Source: Alloprevotella sp. (GTDB taxonomy: Bacteria > Bacteroidota > Bacteroidia > Bacteroidales > Bacteroidaceae). Taken from it: 64,000 bases of DNA. The position numbers were made by a program, and so were the translations under genes. The DNA lies in contig JAFUXE010000020.1 of the NCBI GenBank assembly GCA_017477205.1, positions 3,864 to 67,863 on the forward strand. The letters are read 5' to 3'. The notes under the pieces were generated by a model that saw only the letters and a list, made by a program, of their open reading frames with translations, searched no databases and was not told the DNA's origin. Below, in pieces: positions 17,557 to 26,369 of this stretch (the stretch's first letter is position 1; each line of letters starts with the position of its first letter).

Positions 17557-17624
17557 CAGGGCACAGGGCAGGGCACAGGCAGGGCACAGGGAGGGCACAG
17601 GGCAGGGCACAGAGAGGGCACAGG
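17557..17624. repeat. 11-12 bp G-rich direct repeats
   Basis: Six copies of GGGCACAG start at 17559, 17571, 17582, 17593, 17605 and 17616, a step of 11 or 12 bases, about half the step of the preceding array. They end just before the stop codon of the secreted-protein gene on the minus strand. Confidence 0.8.
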
Positions 17625-17634
17625 ACGGCCAGGC

Positions 17635-18795
17635 CTATTGGTTGGGCTGTGAGATGCTGACCTGGACCTTGTAGGTGTTTGGCAGGGAGCCGTCGGTCAG
17701 GCTGATGGTGATGACGCGACCGCTGTAGGCGGCTTCGCTGAGGTAGAAATAATAGGTGGGAAGGAAGTCGGGCTTGCCTACGAAACTGACATGTTCACTG
17801 TTGACGATGTCCCTCTCCAGCGTTTGCGCGAACCGTACAGCCGCTTGTCTGTCGTAAACGTCCTTGTTGAGCTGGAACGTGTAGGAGAAGGTTTTCAGCC
17901 TTCCGTTCTGCCAGAAGCAGGAGGCTGTCGCGGGAATGTCGCCGCCCAAGGTCATGTCGTAGCCCTTTGTAAACGAGAGGGTGATGCTTGCATTTGTCGC
18001 GTCCCTGTAAACGTCGGTCGTCCAACCGGGGTAATTCCTGAGGTTTTCCTCTGCGTCGGCGAACGTGATTTCCCAGCAGTTCTCCGGGAACACCCCGAAG
18101 GGCCTTTGCAGCATCTGGCGCAGGGTCATACGCTTACTGGTGACGACGGGCATCTGAACAGGGGCACGGTTGGGCGCAGCGGGCTGACTAACTGCGGCAC
18201 TTTGGGCAGGCTGGCTGACGGCGGCCGTTCCGTACTGCCCCTGGTCGCCGGTCTTGGCCATGAGGCTGCGGCACATAGCGTCGTAGGTGGCAGCTGAACG
18301 GAAGCCGGGCGTGGTGAAGACACGGCCGTTGACAACAATTTGCGTGATGTCGTAGCGCCGCAGGAGTGCCATAGCATCGCCGCCATTGTTGCGGAGGTTA
18401 GGATTCTTCGTACCTCGCAGCGTTTGCGCACCCACATAGATGGACAGGCTGAGCGAAGAGGCCTCATTCGACGTAAGCACTTCCCCATTCGACAGGTGGA
18501 GCTGAACGGTCCCCTTCACGTCACCAGAGCCCTTGGGGTCTATGTCAATTGCCAGCAATTTGGTGCCATTAGCCGACAGGTCGTACAGATAGAAGGAGAG
18601 GATGACGGTGTATTCGTTTCTACTGATAGCGCGAAAACTGACACCTTTGTCCGCCTTGAATTTTACGACTTCACTGGTTTTTGCTTCCCAATGCGTGGTT
18701 TGATTTGTTAGTTCGATGCCGTAGGCCTGTGCCGATACGGGCTGCGCCGCGAAAAGAAGCACGGCGGCGAAGAGGAGGGCGGGGATGCGCTTCAT
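17635..18795 (-). CDS. Secreted protein of unknown function
   Basis: 386 residues from the ATG opening MKRIPALLFAAVLLFAAQ, with a signal peptide cut near VSAQA. A TTG five codons upstream is a less likely start. The mature protein has a beta-rich N-terminal half, a Gln/Ala/Pro-rich linker around residues 205-225 (SQPAQSAAVSQPAAPNRAP), and a second domain containing RQMLQRPFGVFPENCWEI. No family is recognised. It is the last gene of a minus-strand run beginning with the RecD-like helicase, 11 bases after queA. Confidence 0.7.
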   Translation of the reverse strand: MKRIPALLFAAVLLFAAQPVSAQAYGIELTNQTTHWEAKTSEVVKFKADKGVSFRAISRNEYTVILSFYLYDLSANGTKLLAIDIDPKGSGDVKGTVQLHLSNGEVLTSNEASSLSLSIYVGAQTLRGTKNPNLRNNGGDAMALLRRYDITQIVVNGRVFTTPGFRSAATYDAMCRSLMAKTGDQGQYGTAAVSQPAQSAAVSQPAAPNRAPVQMPVVTSKRMTLRQMLQRPFGVFPENCWEITFADAEENLRNYPGWTTDVYRDATNASITLSFTKGYDMTLGGDIPATASCFWQNGRLKTFSYTFQLNKDVYDRQAAVRFAQTLERDIVNSEHVSFVGKPDFLPTYYFYLSEAAYSGRVITISLTDGSLPNTYKVQVSISQPNQ

Positions 18796-18806
18796 GGAAG
18801 GATGGT

Positions 18807-20033
18807 TCAAGGTTCAAGGAGGGAGGAGTCGCCGTAGGAGAGGAAGCGGAAGTCGTGGCCGAGGGCGTAGCGGTAGATGTCGCGCCAGCGGTCCTCGCCG
18901 ACGAAGGCGGAGACGAGGAGCAGGAGCGTGGACTGCGGCTGGTGGAAGTTCGTCAGCATGCGGCGGACGATGCGGAAGCGGTAGCCGGGGACGATGATGA
19001 TCTGCGTGGGAGCATGAAGCGTCCCGAGGCCGTGAGCGTCCATATAGCGGAGGAGGGCTTCGAGGGCGACGGTGGCGGGCAGGTCGTAGCTGCGCTCGTA
19101 GGGTTGCCACTGGGCAACGCGGAGGTCCTCGGGCAGCAGGCCGGGGTTCTCATGCACCATGCAGCCCAGGAAATAGAGGCTTTCAAGGGTGCGCACGCTG
19201 GTGGTGCCGACGGCGGTGCAGGCCGCATCGTGCGCCAGGAGGCACTCCAGCGTGTGGCGGCGCACGGCAAACTGCTCGCTGTGCATCTCATGGCCGCCGA
19301 TAGTCTCGCTCTTCACGGGGCGGAAGGTGCCGGCACCCACGTGCAGCGTCACCTCCTCGCGCTCCACGCCCGCTGCGTCAAGGGCGGCGAGCACGCGGGG
19401 CGTGAAGTGGAGCCCCGCCGTGGGAGCCGCCACGCTGCCCTTGATGCGGCTATAGACGGTCTGGTAGGTGACGAGGTCACTGGCTTCCGTTGCACGATTA
19501 AGATACGGAGGTATGGGCAGCGCGCCTGCGGCATGAAGCACCTCGCCGAAGGTCAGCGCGTCGTCATCCCAGCAGAAGCGCACCTCGTGGCCGGTGCCGC
19601 TTTCGCCAAGGCGTTCGGCCGTAAGGCGTATTTCCCGCCCTTCCACTTGCAGCGTCTGCGCGAGCGTTCCCTCGTGCCAGCGTTTCAGGTTTCCCACGAG
19701 GCACGTCCACGTCAGCCCGCTGCGGGCGCTGAAGCTCTGCTCGTAGTCGGCAGGCGTGTGGGGTTCAAGGCAGAACACCTCGATGGTGGCACCGGTGGGC
19801 TTGCGGAAGTGCAGGCGGGCGCGGATGACGCGCGTATTGTTGAACACCATGAGGCTGCCTGCGGGCAGGAAGTCGGGAAGGCAGCGGAAGGTGCTTTCGG
19901 AAATGTCGCCGGAGCGGTAGAGAAGGAGTTTGGAAGCATCGCGCTCTGCAAGGGGGTACTTGGCGATGCGCTCATCGGGGAGCGGATAGTCGTAGTCGGC
20001 TATCCGAATGCTTTTGTTTTCGCTTTGGTTCAT
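18807..20033 (-). CDS. queA: S-adenosylmethionine:tRNA ribosyltransferase-isomerase
   Basis: 408 residues. The start is at the ATG opening MNQSENKSIRIADYDYPLP; an in-frame extension upstream only reads through the end of the C10 protease gene. QueA motifs seen: DYPLPDERIAKYPL, RDASKLLLY, VFNNTRVI, APTAGLHFT, VTLHVGAGTFRPV, and HNLPxSTLL in the form NFHQPQSTLLLLVSAF. It transfers and rearranges ribose from SAM onto preQ1-modified tRNA to make epoxyqueuosine. It lies 2 bases after the C10 protease gene, so it is likely translated from the same message. Confidence 0.94.
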   Translation of the reverse strand: MNQSENKSIRIADYDYPLPDERIAKYPLAERDASKLLLYRSGDISESTFRCLPDFLPAGSLMVFNNTRVIRARLHFRKPTGATIEVFCLEPHTPADYEQSFSARSGLTWTCLVGNLKRWHEGTLAQTLQVEGREIRLTAERLGESGTGHEVRFCWDDDALTFGEVLHAAGALPIPPYLNRATEASDLVTYQTVYSRIKGSVAAPTAGLHFTPRVLAALDAAGVEREEVTLHVGAGTFRPVKSETIGGHEMHSEQFAVRRHTLECLLAHDAACTAVGTTSVRTLESLYFLGCMVHENPGLLPEDLRVAQWQPYERSYDLPATVALEALLRYMDAHGLGTLHAPTQIIIVPGYRFRIVRRMLTNFHQPQSTLLLLVSAFVGEDRWRDIYRYALGHDFRFLSYGDSSLLEP

Positions 20034-20035
20034 CG

Positions 20036-21958
20036 TTAATGACTTATCAGAATCTTTTTCCTGTTTTCTATGTATATGCCGCGTCGCATGGGGTGCGATG
20101 TCAGTCGCCGCCCTTGGAGGTCGAAGACCATTGAGGATTGAGGATTGAACATTGACCATTGTCCATTATCCATTGACGGGGCGCTGATGCCCGAGGCCGC
20201 GGGAAGCGTGAACTCCAGCGTCTGCACAATGGTCCAGGGACAACGCAGACGCAGCTGGTATGTCGTACCGGGCTGAAGGCCGCGGAAGCGGACCACATCG
20301 TGCATGCTCGCGCCCGCGCGTAAATAAAAATAATGTGCATGGGAGCCTACGCCATACTCTCCGCCGTCGTCGGGCGTGCCGAGCTCATAGGTCAGTATGC
20401 GTCCGGCACGCGCCGCACCCTCGCCATTCGTAACGTCAAGCGTAAACTCCGCCGTGCTGTCGGCGGGGAAGCTGACGGCAAGGTTTTCAAAGCGGAGGTC
20501 GGGGAGGCAGTAGGGCGCGATGCTGACGGGCCCCAGGTCCTGCACGTGTATGTCGTCGGGCGAGAGGCGCAACGTGCGCTCGCCGCCCTCGTCGAAGCGC
20601 AGGTGTACAGTCAGGGTGCGCGTCTCGCCAGGCTCCAGCGTTGCCGTCGTCAGCGCCACGTAGTCGCCCTGCTGTATGAAGGCCGTGTCCGTCGGAAGGT
20701 TCGTGAAGAGTTCCAGCGGTGTCGTCAGCGCGTGGTCGGACGTATTCTGCACGGTGAGCGTCATGGGCGTATAGGCCACGGTCATCGGCTCCTCCAGCAG
20801 TTGCCAGTCCAGCACGCGAATCTCCTCTCCGGTACGGTGAAGCGTATCGGGAAGGTCGGGCGTGAGGGCATCGGGGTGGATGAAGATGGCTTCATGGTTG
20901 CTGATGAAACCGTTCTCGGGGCCGTAGGCGGTGCGGTCGTATGCAGGCTCGGCGGAATAGAGGATGCTGATGTCGAAGAAGCCGTCATAGTTTCCGCCAT
21001 ATCCCCAGTTGACGTGGAAGAGCCCCTCCTCGTCATAGCCGTCCACCACGAAGGCGTGCCCATTGAGGCGCATCGTGTTGGCAGCATAATATACGGGGCG
21101 TCCCGCCTGCAGCTCCGCCCGCAGCATCTGCGTCCAGTCGGAGGGCGCATAGCGATAGCTGTCGGCATAGTGTACGTAGCCCATACCGAAGGCGCGCAGC
21201 AGCGGCTCTACGGCGCGGCGGCTGACGGCACCGCTTGCCCCAGGTCCCCAGCTCATGTGCGCGGCCATGCCCATCCAGTAGCTCAGGCGCGCCACGGCGT
21301 CCAGAGAGGCATCGGAAGCTTCCGCGGCGTCGTAGTTGTCCAATATGAGGCGTGTATCTACGGAGGCTCCAGGGAGCACATCGGGCACTTCATAGTAGGG
21401 CGTTGCCCAGCCGTGAAGCGTGTCCTGCAAGGTATAGGTGCGGCGATAATAGGTGAGAATCTGCTCCAAAGCCGTAGCCACGCAGCCCACGACGCAATGC
21501 TCTTCCGAGCGTGTGCCGTCGTCATAGACGTAGTAAGGACACTGGGCATTGTAGGGTGCCTCCTGATGGCGCGTCGTCGTGAGCAGCGGTGCGACGGCGC
21601 CCCCGGGAGCCGTCCGTGCAGGCTGTTGCGTCCGCAGCAGTTTCCGGCAGCGGGCATAGGAAGCCAGCAGGTCGTCCAAGGCAGCGGGACGTTCCCCTCC
21701 CCCACCCGCGCCATAGCCCAGGACGGTGGGCAGGCGCGTGTCCGCAGCGACAAGCACGAAGTCGCCCGCAGCGTCGCCCACGAGATAGGCAGCATCGGTA
21801 CGCGTCAGCACGTACGGCGTCTCCACAGCCCGCAACAGGCCGCGTCCGCGCAGGAACTGTGCCGCCGTCCGCACGGCCTGCAGCGTGTCCACGGGAGACG
21901 CCACGGCGCAGAGGGCCGCAGCGAGGAACAGGGGCAGCAGAAGAAGGCGTCTCATCAT
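20036..21958 (-). CDS. Secreted C10-family cysteine protease (streptopain/PrtT type)
   Basis: 640 residues. A signal peptide (LLLLPLFLAAALCAVASP) is followed by a propeptide-like segment (TLQAVRTAAQFLRG and FVLVAADTRLPTVLGYG, as in SpeB-type zymogens). The peptidase domain has the nucleophile Cys159 in VVGCVATALEQIL, the catalytic His301 in NGHAFVVDGYD, and the Trp-rich HVNWGYGG, so it looks active. C-terminal beta domains follow, then an FDLQGRR-type module (FDLQGRRLTSHPMRRGIYIE), shared with the sialidase. Two adjacent ATGs are possible starts. Its start overlaps the end of the cardiolipin synthase gene by 4 bases. Likely role: extracellular protein degradation, perhaps exported by type IX secretion. 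Confidence 0.9.
   Translation of the reverse strand: MMRRLLLLPLFLAAALCAVASPVDTLQAVRTAAQFLRGRGLLRAVETPYVLTRTDAAYLVGDAAGDFVLVAADTRLPTVLGYGAGGGGERPAALDDLLASYARCRKLLRTQQPARTAPGGAVAPLLTTTRHQEAPYNAQCPYYVYDDGTRSEEHCVVGCVATALEQILTYYRRTYTLQDTLHGWATPYYEVPDVLPGASVDTRLILDNYDAAEASDASLDAVARLSYWMGMAAHMSWGPGASGAVSRRAVEPLLRAFGMGYVHYADSYRYAPSDWTQMLRAELQAGRPVYYAANTMRLNGHAFVVDGYDEEGLFHVNWGYGGNYDGFFDISILYSAEPAYDRTAYGPENGFISNHEAIFIHPDALTPDLPDTLHRTGEEIRVLDWQLLEEPMTVAYTPMTLTVQNTSDHALTTPLELFTNLPTDTAFIQQGDYVALTTATLEPGETRTLTVHLRFDEGGERTLRLSPDDIHVQDLGPVSIAPYCLPDLRFENLAVSFPADSTAEFTLDVTNGEGAARAGRILTYELGTPDDGGEYGVGSHAHYFYLRAGASMHDVVRFRGLQPGTTYQLRLRCPWTIVQTLEFTLPAASGISAPSMDNGQWSMFNPQSSMVFDLQGRRLTSHPMRRGIYIENRKKILISH
20126..20174 (-). 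repeat. Heptanucleotide repeats inside the C10 protease gene
   Basis: Seven consecutive 7-bp units read on the plus strand as GACCATT, GAGGATT, GAGGATT, GAACATT, GACCATT, GTCCATT, ATCCATT. They lie in the coding sequence immediately before the C-terminal FDLQGRR module. The array is 49 bases, so a change of one unit would shift the frame. Confidence 0.85.
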
Positions 21959-23388
21959 AGCAGCGGGGAAAGAATACGTGTATGGGACTCAAGGTATTTC
22001 CGCCAGAGCGGGCGTTGTCCCCACTCCTCAAGGCTCACCTCATGACAGTCGGCCTGCAAGCGGAGGAAGTGGTCGCGGAGGCGCACCGCCATCTCGCGGT
22101 CATAGACGATGGCATTGGCCTCGAAGTTGTTCTCGTAGGAGCGGAAGTCCATGTTTGCCGACCCTATGCTGAGACATTCGTCGTCCATGACGAGCGTCTT
22201 GGCGTGCAGGAAGCCCTCGTCGTAGAGGAAGATGCGTATGCCTGCCGAGAGCACATCGACGAAGTATCCGTCGTTCGCCCATCGCAGCCAGAAGGCATCG
22301 GGCTTCTTCGGCAGCATCAGGCGTACGTCCGCTCCCGCCATGGCAGCAGTCTGAAGGGCTTGTAGCACGGAGTCCGTCGGCATGAAGTATGGCGTCTGCA
22401 TATACAGATAGCGGCGTGCATTCTGCGCCAGCCACGTCGTGGCGAACATGATTTCGGGAAATCCTGAAAGCGGCGAGGAGGTGACAATCTGCATCTTCAC
22501 GTCCTCCGCATGCGGGGCGACAGCCGGAAAGAAGCGCTTCTCAAGGCGCAGGCGGCCCGTCGCAAAGTGCCAGTTGCTGAGAAAGGCACGCTGCATGGCG
22601 GCAACGGCGGGTCCCTCCACGCTCATGTGCATGTCCTGCCACAGGCCGTTGCTGCACGTCACGTAGCGCTCCGCCAGATTCATGCCGCCGATGAAGCCTA
22701 TCGTCCCGTCCACGACACAGAGCTTGCGGTGGTCGCGATAGTTCATGCGGCGCGTCAGCTTCGGGAACCGCACGGGCAGGAAGGTGCCGACCAGCACACC
22801 CGCCTCCTCCAACGGGCGGAAGAAGCGTTGCGGGACGTTCCAGCAGCCTACGTCGTCGTAGAGCAGGCGCACCTCTACACCGCGTGCGACACATTCAACG
22901 AGCGCGTCGCGCACACGTCGGCCGACGGCATCGTCCTCGATGATATAGGTTTCGATGTGTACGTGGTCGCGGGCGTCGGCTATCGCCGCCAGGAGAGAGT
23001 CCAGGAAGTCGCGGCCCGTCTCCAGCGGTTGCATGCGGTTGCCGCCCGTCACGGGCATCACGCCCTGATGCTCCAGCATCTGCGACAGGGAAACGTAGCG
23101 CGCAGGCGTCGGCAGCACAGCCGCCTCCTGCGTCGTCCCCGCCACGTCGGCATGCATCTCGCGCGCGATACTCAGATAATGTCCCCGGTTCAGGGCATGG
23201 CGCCGCCGCTCGTCCTGTCCGAAGAAATAGAAAAAGACAAGGCCCACGACGGGAATGCCCGCCAACACGATGAGCCAGGCGATGGTCTTCGCGGGTTGGC
23301 GGTTCTCCAACACGACGACCGTTGCTGTGCTCATGACCAGCAGGACATAGGATACCAGCAGGATGATGTAGAACGTATGGGCGGACAT
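21955..23388 (-). CDS. cls: Cardiolipin synthase (phospholipase D family)
   Basis: 477 residues. Two N-terminal transmembrane helices (FYIILLVSYVLLVMSTATVVV and AWLIVLAGIPVVGLVFFYFFG) are followed by two PLD active-site HKD motifs, HRKLCVVDGTIGFIGG and HAKTLVMDDECLSIGSAN. This is the bacterial cardiolipin synthase architecture; the enzyme condenses two phosphatidylglycerols into cardiolipin and glycerol at the inner membrane. It lies 80 bases downstream of the RecD-like helicase gene and overlaps the C10 protease gene by 4 bases. Confidence 0.92.
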   Translation of the reverse strand: MSAHTFYIILLVSYVLLVMSTATVVVLENRQPAKTIAWLIVLAGIPVVGLVFFYFFGQDERRRHALNRGHYLSIAREMHADVAGTTQEAAVLPTPARYVSLSQMLEHQGVMPVTGGNRMQPLETGRDFLDSLLAAIADARDHVHIETYIIEDDAVGRRVRDALVECVARGVEVRLLYDDVGCWNVPQRFFRPLEEAGVLVGTFLPVRFPKLTRRMNYRDHRKLCVVDGTIGFIGGMNLAERYVTCSNGLWQDMHMSVEGPAVAAMQRAFLSNWHFATGRLRLEKRFFPAVAPHAEDVKMQIVTSSPLSGFPEIMFATTWLAQNARRYLYMQTPYFMPTDSVLQALQTAAMAGADVRLMLPKKPDAFWLRWANDGYFVDVLSAGIRIFLYDEGFLHAKTLVMDDECLSIGSANMDFRSYENNFEANAIVYDREMAVRLRDHFLRLQADCHEVSLEEWGQRPLWRKYLESHTRILSPLL

Positions 23389-23468
23389 GTCGGCAAAAAT
23401 AGCATATTGTGGCCGTTACGCCAAGCCTTCGCGCCGAAAATGCAGCGTCAAAGGCAAAAGACTGCGCT

Positions 23469-24911
23469 TCAGCGGCGCTGCTCCCTCGGCCAGTTGACGA
23501 GCAGGAGGCGTTCCGTCGTACGCGTGAAGGCCGTATAAAGCCAGCGCAGGTACTCGGCACCCTGCACCTCCGGCGGCACGTAGCCCTGATCCACGAACAC
23601 GCGTGCCCACTGTCCGCCCTGCGCCTTGTGGCAGGTGACGGCATAGGCGAACTTCAGTTGCAGGGCGTTGTAGTATTCGTCCTGCCGCAGGGCTTTCATG
23701 CGCTCGCGCTTCGAGGGAATGTGCATATAGTCCTCCAGGACGCTTTCGTAAAGCCGTCGGCTCTCTTCCGCCGTCAGCGACGGGGACTCCGACGTGAGCG
23801 TGTCCAACAGGACGCGACAATCCAGCTCGTAGTCGTCGTAGTCGGGAAAGCGCAGCGTGGCATCGGCAAAGCGGAACCCATACTGCTCGTGCACATTGTG
23901 GAGGCGTACGACCTCCGCCGTATCGCCATTGGCGATGAAGTCGAAGGGCAGCGTCTCGTCCTTGCCCAGCGTCTTCTGGAGTTTCTCCGCCCAGTAGTAG
24001 TTGTTTTTCACCGCCATCACCATGTCGCCGCGCGTGAGGAGGTCCTCGCGGTCGAAGATGCGCGCGCGAATGCCCGCATTGTATATATTTGCCCGCTTGT
24101 TGCTGCGCGTGACGACGATGGTCTGCTGCGTGCCGCAATCGCCGTAAGCTTCCACCAGGCTTTCTATCAGGTCCTCGCCGTCCACATAGCGCACCTCGCC
24201 ATGGTCGTCGGCTTCCACGAGGGGCAGGGCATCGGGCGCTTCCTGCAACTGCTGCCGCAGGCGCGTGGCCGCCGTGAGCACGTCGCTGCCTTCTGCCTGG
24301 CGCACGACCTCCGTGAGGTCGGCCTCATAGACATCCAGGCCGTAGGAACGCAGGACGTCGGCCGAGAGCGCGGGACTCTGCGCCTCGCCCACGGGGGGGA
24401 GCTGCGCAGTATCGCCCACGAAGAGCACGCGACAGCCGGGTGCCTCGTAGGCATAGTGGATGAGGTCGTCGAGCAACAGGCCCGTGCCGAAGATGCTGCC
24501 CATGCCGCCCTGATTGGCCAGCATGGAAGCCTCGTCCACGATGAAAAGCGTATGGGGGATTCTGTTAAAGCCCAGCGAGAAGCGCGTACCCTCGCCCTGA
24601 AACGTCTGCTGCCGGTAGATGGTCTTATGGATGGTGTAGGCCGAAACGCCGGCGTGGGAAGAGAACACCTTTGCCGCCCTTCCCGTCGGTGCCAGCAGAA
24701 CGACCTCGCGCTCCAGGCGCTGCATGACGCGCACAAGGGCACCGACGAGGCTCGTCTTTCCCGTTCCGGCATATCCGCGAAGCACGAAGGCCAACTGTTC
24801 GCGGCCATTCGTAATGAAATGGGCAAGCTTCAGGGCGGCCTCCGCCTGTCCGGGAGTGAACGGGTGCGCAAATTCAAGGGCAATCTGTTCGGCAAGTGTT
24901 TCGTAAACCAT
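23469..24911 (-). CDS. RecD-like superfamily 1 DNA helicase
   Basis: 480 residues from the ATG opening MVYETLAEQIALEF; a further upstream start adds nine residues. Helicase motifs: Walker A GYAGTGKTSL, LAPTGRAAKVF (motif Ia), Walker B IVDEASML, VGDTAQLPPVGEAQSP (motif III), and the UvrD_C_2-type motif VTCHKAQGGQWARVFVD with YTAFTR at the end. This fits the short single-subunit RecD-like ATP-dependent 5'-3' helicases common in Bacteroidetes, which lack the long N-terminal domain of RecD2. A role in DNA repair or recombination is expected. It is the first gene of its minus-strand run. Confidence 0.88.
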   Translation of the reverse strand: MVYETLAEQIALEFAHPFTPGQAEAALKLAHFITNGREQLAFVLRGYAGTGKTSLVGALVRVMQRLEREVVLLAPTGRAAKVFSSHAGVSAYTIHKTIYRQQTFQGEGTRFSLGFNRIPHTLFIVDEASMLANQGGMGSIFGTGLLLDDLIHYAYEAPGCRVLFVGDTAQLPPVGEAQSPALSADVLRSYGLDVYEADLTEVVRQAEGSDVLTAATRLRQQLQEAPDALPLVEADDHGEVRYVDGEDLIESLVEAYGDCGTQQTIVVTRSNKRANIYNAGIRARIFDREDLLTRGDMVMAVKNNYYWAEKLQKTLGKDETLPFDFIANGDTAEVVRLHNVHEQYGFRFADATLRFPDYDDYELDCRVLLDTLTSESPSLTAEESRRLYESVLEDYMHIPSKRERMKALRQDEYYNALQLKFAYAVTCHKAQGGQWARVFVDQGYVPPEVQGAEYLRWLYTAFTRTTERLLLVNWPREQRR

Positions 24912-25017
24912 AAGCATCCAAAAGTTTCGGCTTGGCAAAAGTAGGAAAAAAACTGCGAACTCGCGTTAACTTATCCTAAAGTCGAGACGCAACGCCCTTC
25001 TTTCCGAAAGAAATGCT

Positions 25018-25025
25018 TACTTTCG
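25018..25025 (+). promoter_or_regulatory. Possible -7 element of the DUF1573 gene
   Basis: TACTTTCG, close to TAnnTTTG, lies 28 bases before the ATG at 25054. The -33 region is weak. Confidence 0.4.
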
Positions 25026-25053
25026 CGCTCACAAAACCGAAACCGACGCCAAC

Positions 25054-26136
25054 ATGAAGCATCTGACACGCATACTCTCCGCACTGACATTCGCCCTCGC
25101 GCTCATCGCTGCGCCCCTCGCGGCACAGACCGACGTGGAGTTCTCCGAAATGGAGCACAGCCTCGGCACCCTCGTATGGCACAACAGCGCACAGGCCACC
25201 TTCACGCTGAAGAACACGGGGCGCACAGACCTCGTCATCACGGACGTGGAGCCCGACTGCGGCTGCACGCTCGTCAGCTGGACACAAGACCCCATCGCCC
25301 CCGGCAAGAGCGGGAACATCAGCGCACGCTACGACGCCGAGCAACTGGGACACTTCAGCAAGAGCTTCGCCGTGTATCTGAACACCGATGAGACGCCTCA
25401 CTACCTGACCATATCGGGAAAAGTGGTGAACGCGGAGGCAATGGGTGAAGCCACTTCCGTCTCCTACCCCCATCATTTCGGCACGGTGGAACTCAGCACG
25501 GACGAAGTGGAATTTGAGGACGTACACGGCGGCGACGAACCTTTCCGTACCATCGACATCGTCAACCGGGGCAAGGACATCGTCACCCCCACCCTGATGC
25601 ACCTCCCCTCCTACCTCACCGCCAGCTATGCGCCGGAAAAGCTCTATCCGGGTGCTGCGGGGAAAATCCTCGTCACGCTGAGCCCCGACCGCCTGCCCAC
25701 ATACGGCCTCACGCAGGCTAACGTATATCTCAGCACGCAGCCGGGCGAGCAGGTGAACCGCGAAAACGAAATTTCCATCTCCGCCACGCTCCTGCCCGAC
25801 ATGGACGAAGAAACCTCCGAGAGCGACGAACAGCCGCAGCTCACCCTTGACAAGACGTCCGTTGACGTCGGCGAACTGGCAGGAAAGAAGCGCCGCGACC
25901 AAATCGTCATCACCAATACGGGCAAGGCGCCCCTGGAAATCATCGCCGTACAGGTGTACAACCCGGGCATTGGCCTCAGCGTGGGCAGCCGCAACGTTTC
26001 GCCCGGCGGCCGCACGAAGCTCAAGGTGAGCGTAGGCCCCGAGGCGTTCCGCTTCAAGGGACGTCACGCTCTCCTGCTCATCACCAACGACACTTCGCAG
26101 CCGAAGGTGATAATCCCCATTTCCGCAAAAAAATAG
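25054..26136 (+). CDS. Secreted DUF1573 (Ig-like) repeat protein
   Basis: 360 residues with a signal peptide (MKHLTRILSALTFALALIAA, cut near LAAQ). The first mature domain is a canonical DUF1573 unit: HSLGTLVWHNSAQATFTLKN, TGRTDLVITDVEPDCGCT with the paired Cys, and an ARYDAEQLGHFSK stretch. A second similar beta domain near 270-360 (TLDKTSVDVGELAGKKRRDQ, TNTGKAPLEI) suggests internal duplication. These Ig-like (HYDIN/ASH-type) domains occur in exported Bacteroidetes proteins of unknown function. Confidence 0.85.
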   Translation: MKHLTRILSALTFALALIAAPLAAQTDVEFSEMEHSLGTLVWHNSAQATFTLKNTGRTDLVITDVEPDCGCTLVSWTQDPIAPGKSGNISARYDAEQLGHFSKSFAVYLNTDETPHYLTISGKVVNAEAMGEATSVSYPHHFGTVELSTDEVEFEDVHGGDEPFRTIDIVNRGKDIVTPTLMHLPSYLTASYAPEKLYPGAAGKILVTLSPDRLPTYGLTQANVYLSTQPGEQVNRENEISISATLLPDMDEETSESDEQPQLTLDKTSVDVGELAGKKRRDQIVITNTGKAPLEIIAVQVYNPGIGLSVGSRNVSPGGRTKLKVSVGPEAFRFKGRHALLLITNDTSQPKVIIPISAKK

Positions 26137-26145
26137 CAGAGCGGC

Positions 26146-26176
26146 TTTGTCAATCCAAAAAGATACCGTACTTTTG
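26146..26176 (+). promoter_or_regulatory. Promoter of the tRNA-Pro gene
   Basis: A -33 TTTG at 26146-26149 and a -7 TACTTTTG at 26169-26176 are separated by 19 bases. This exact match to the Bacteroidetes consensus lies 11 bases before the tRNA. Confidence 0.8.
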
Positions 26177-26187
26177 CGGCGCAAAAT

Positions 26188-26263
26188 CGGGATGTAGCGC
26201 AGTTGGTAGCGCACTACGTTCGGGACGTAGGGGTCGGGCGTTCGAGTCGCCTCATCCCGACCA
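26188..26263 (+). tRNA. tRNA-Pro (anticodon CGG)
   Basis: 76 bases with encoded CCA. The acceptor stem CGGGATG pairs with CATCCCG. The D stem is GCGC/GCGC around AGTTGGTA. The anticodon stem is CTACG/CGTAG with loop TTCGGGA, anticodon CGG for the proline codon CCG. The T arm is GGGCG, TTCGAGT, CGCCT. It reads CCG, a codon well used in this high-G+C genome. Confidence 0.96.
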
Positions 26264-26270
26264 GCGAAGA

Positions 26271-26306
26271 AAAGAGGGTGCGTTTCAGCGCACCCTCTTT
26301 GCATTT
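26271..26306 (+). terminator. Terminator of tRNA-Pro
   Basis: The stem AGAGGGTGCG with CGCACCCTCT around TTTCAG is followed by TTGCATTT. It lies 8 bases after the tRNA CCA end. Confidence 0.75.
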
Positions 26307-26369
26307 CAAAAGCGTCCATTCCAAAACATCGTCACATTTAAAATAGACTAATCAGCACACAAAGAACAA

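Noticed and set aside
17237..17674. 145-codon frame across the first repeat array
   Set aside because: The translation is just the repeats read in frame (MHGAFS, YKNQGM) and runs into the neighbouring gene's end on the other strand.
18681..20039. 452-codon frame opposite queA
   Set aside because: Antisense to a certain gene; composition typical of reverse-strand reading.
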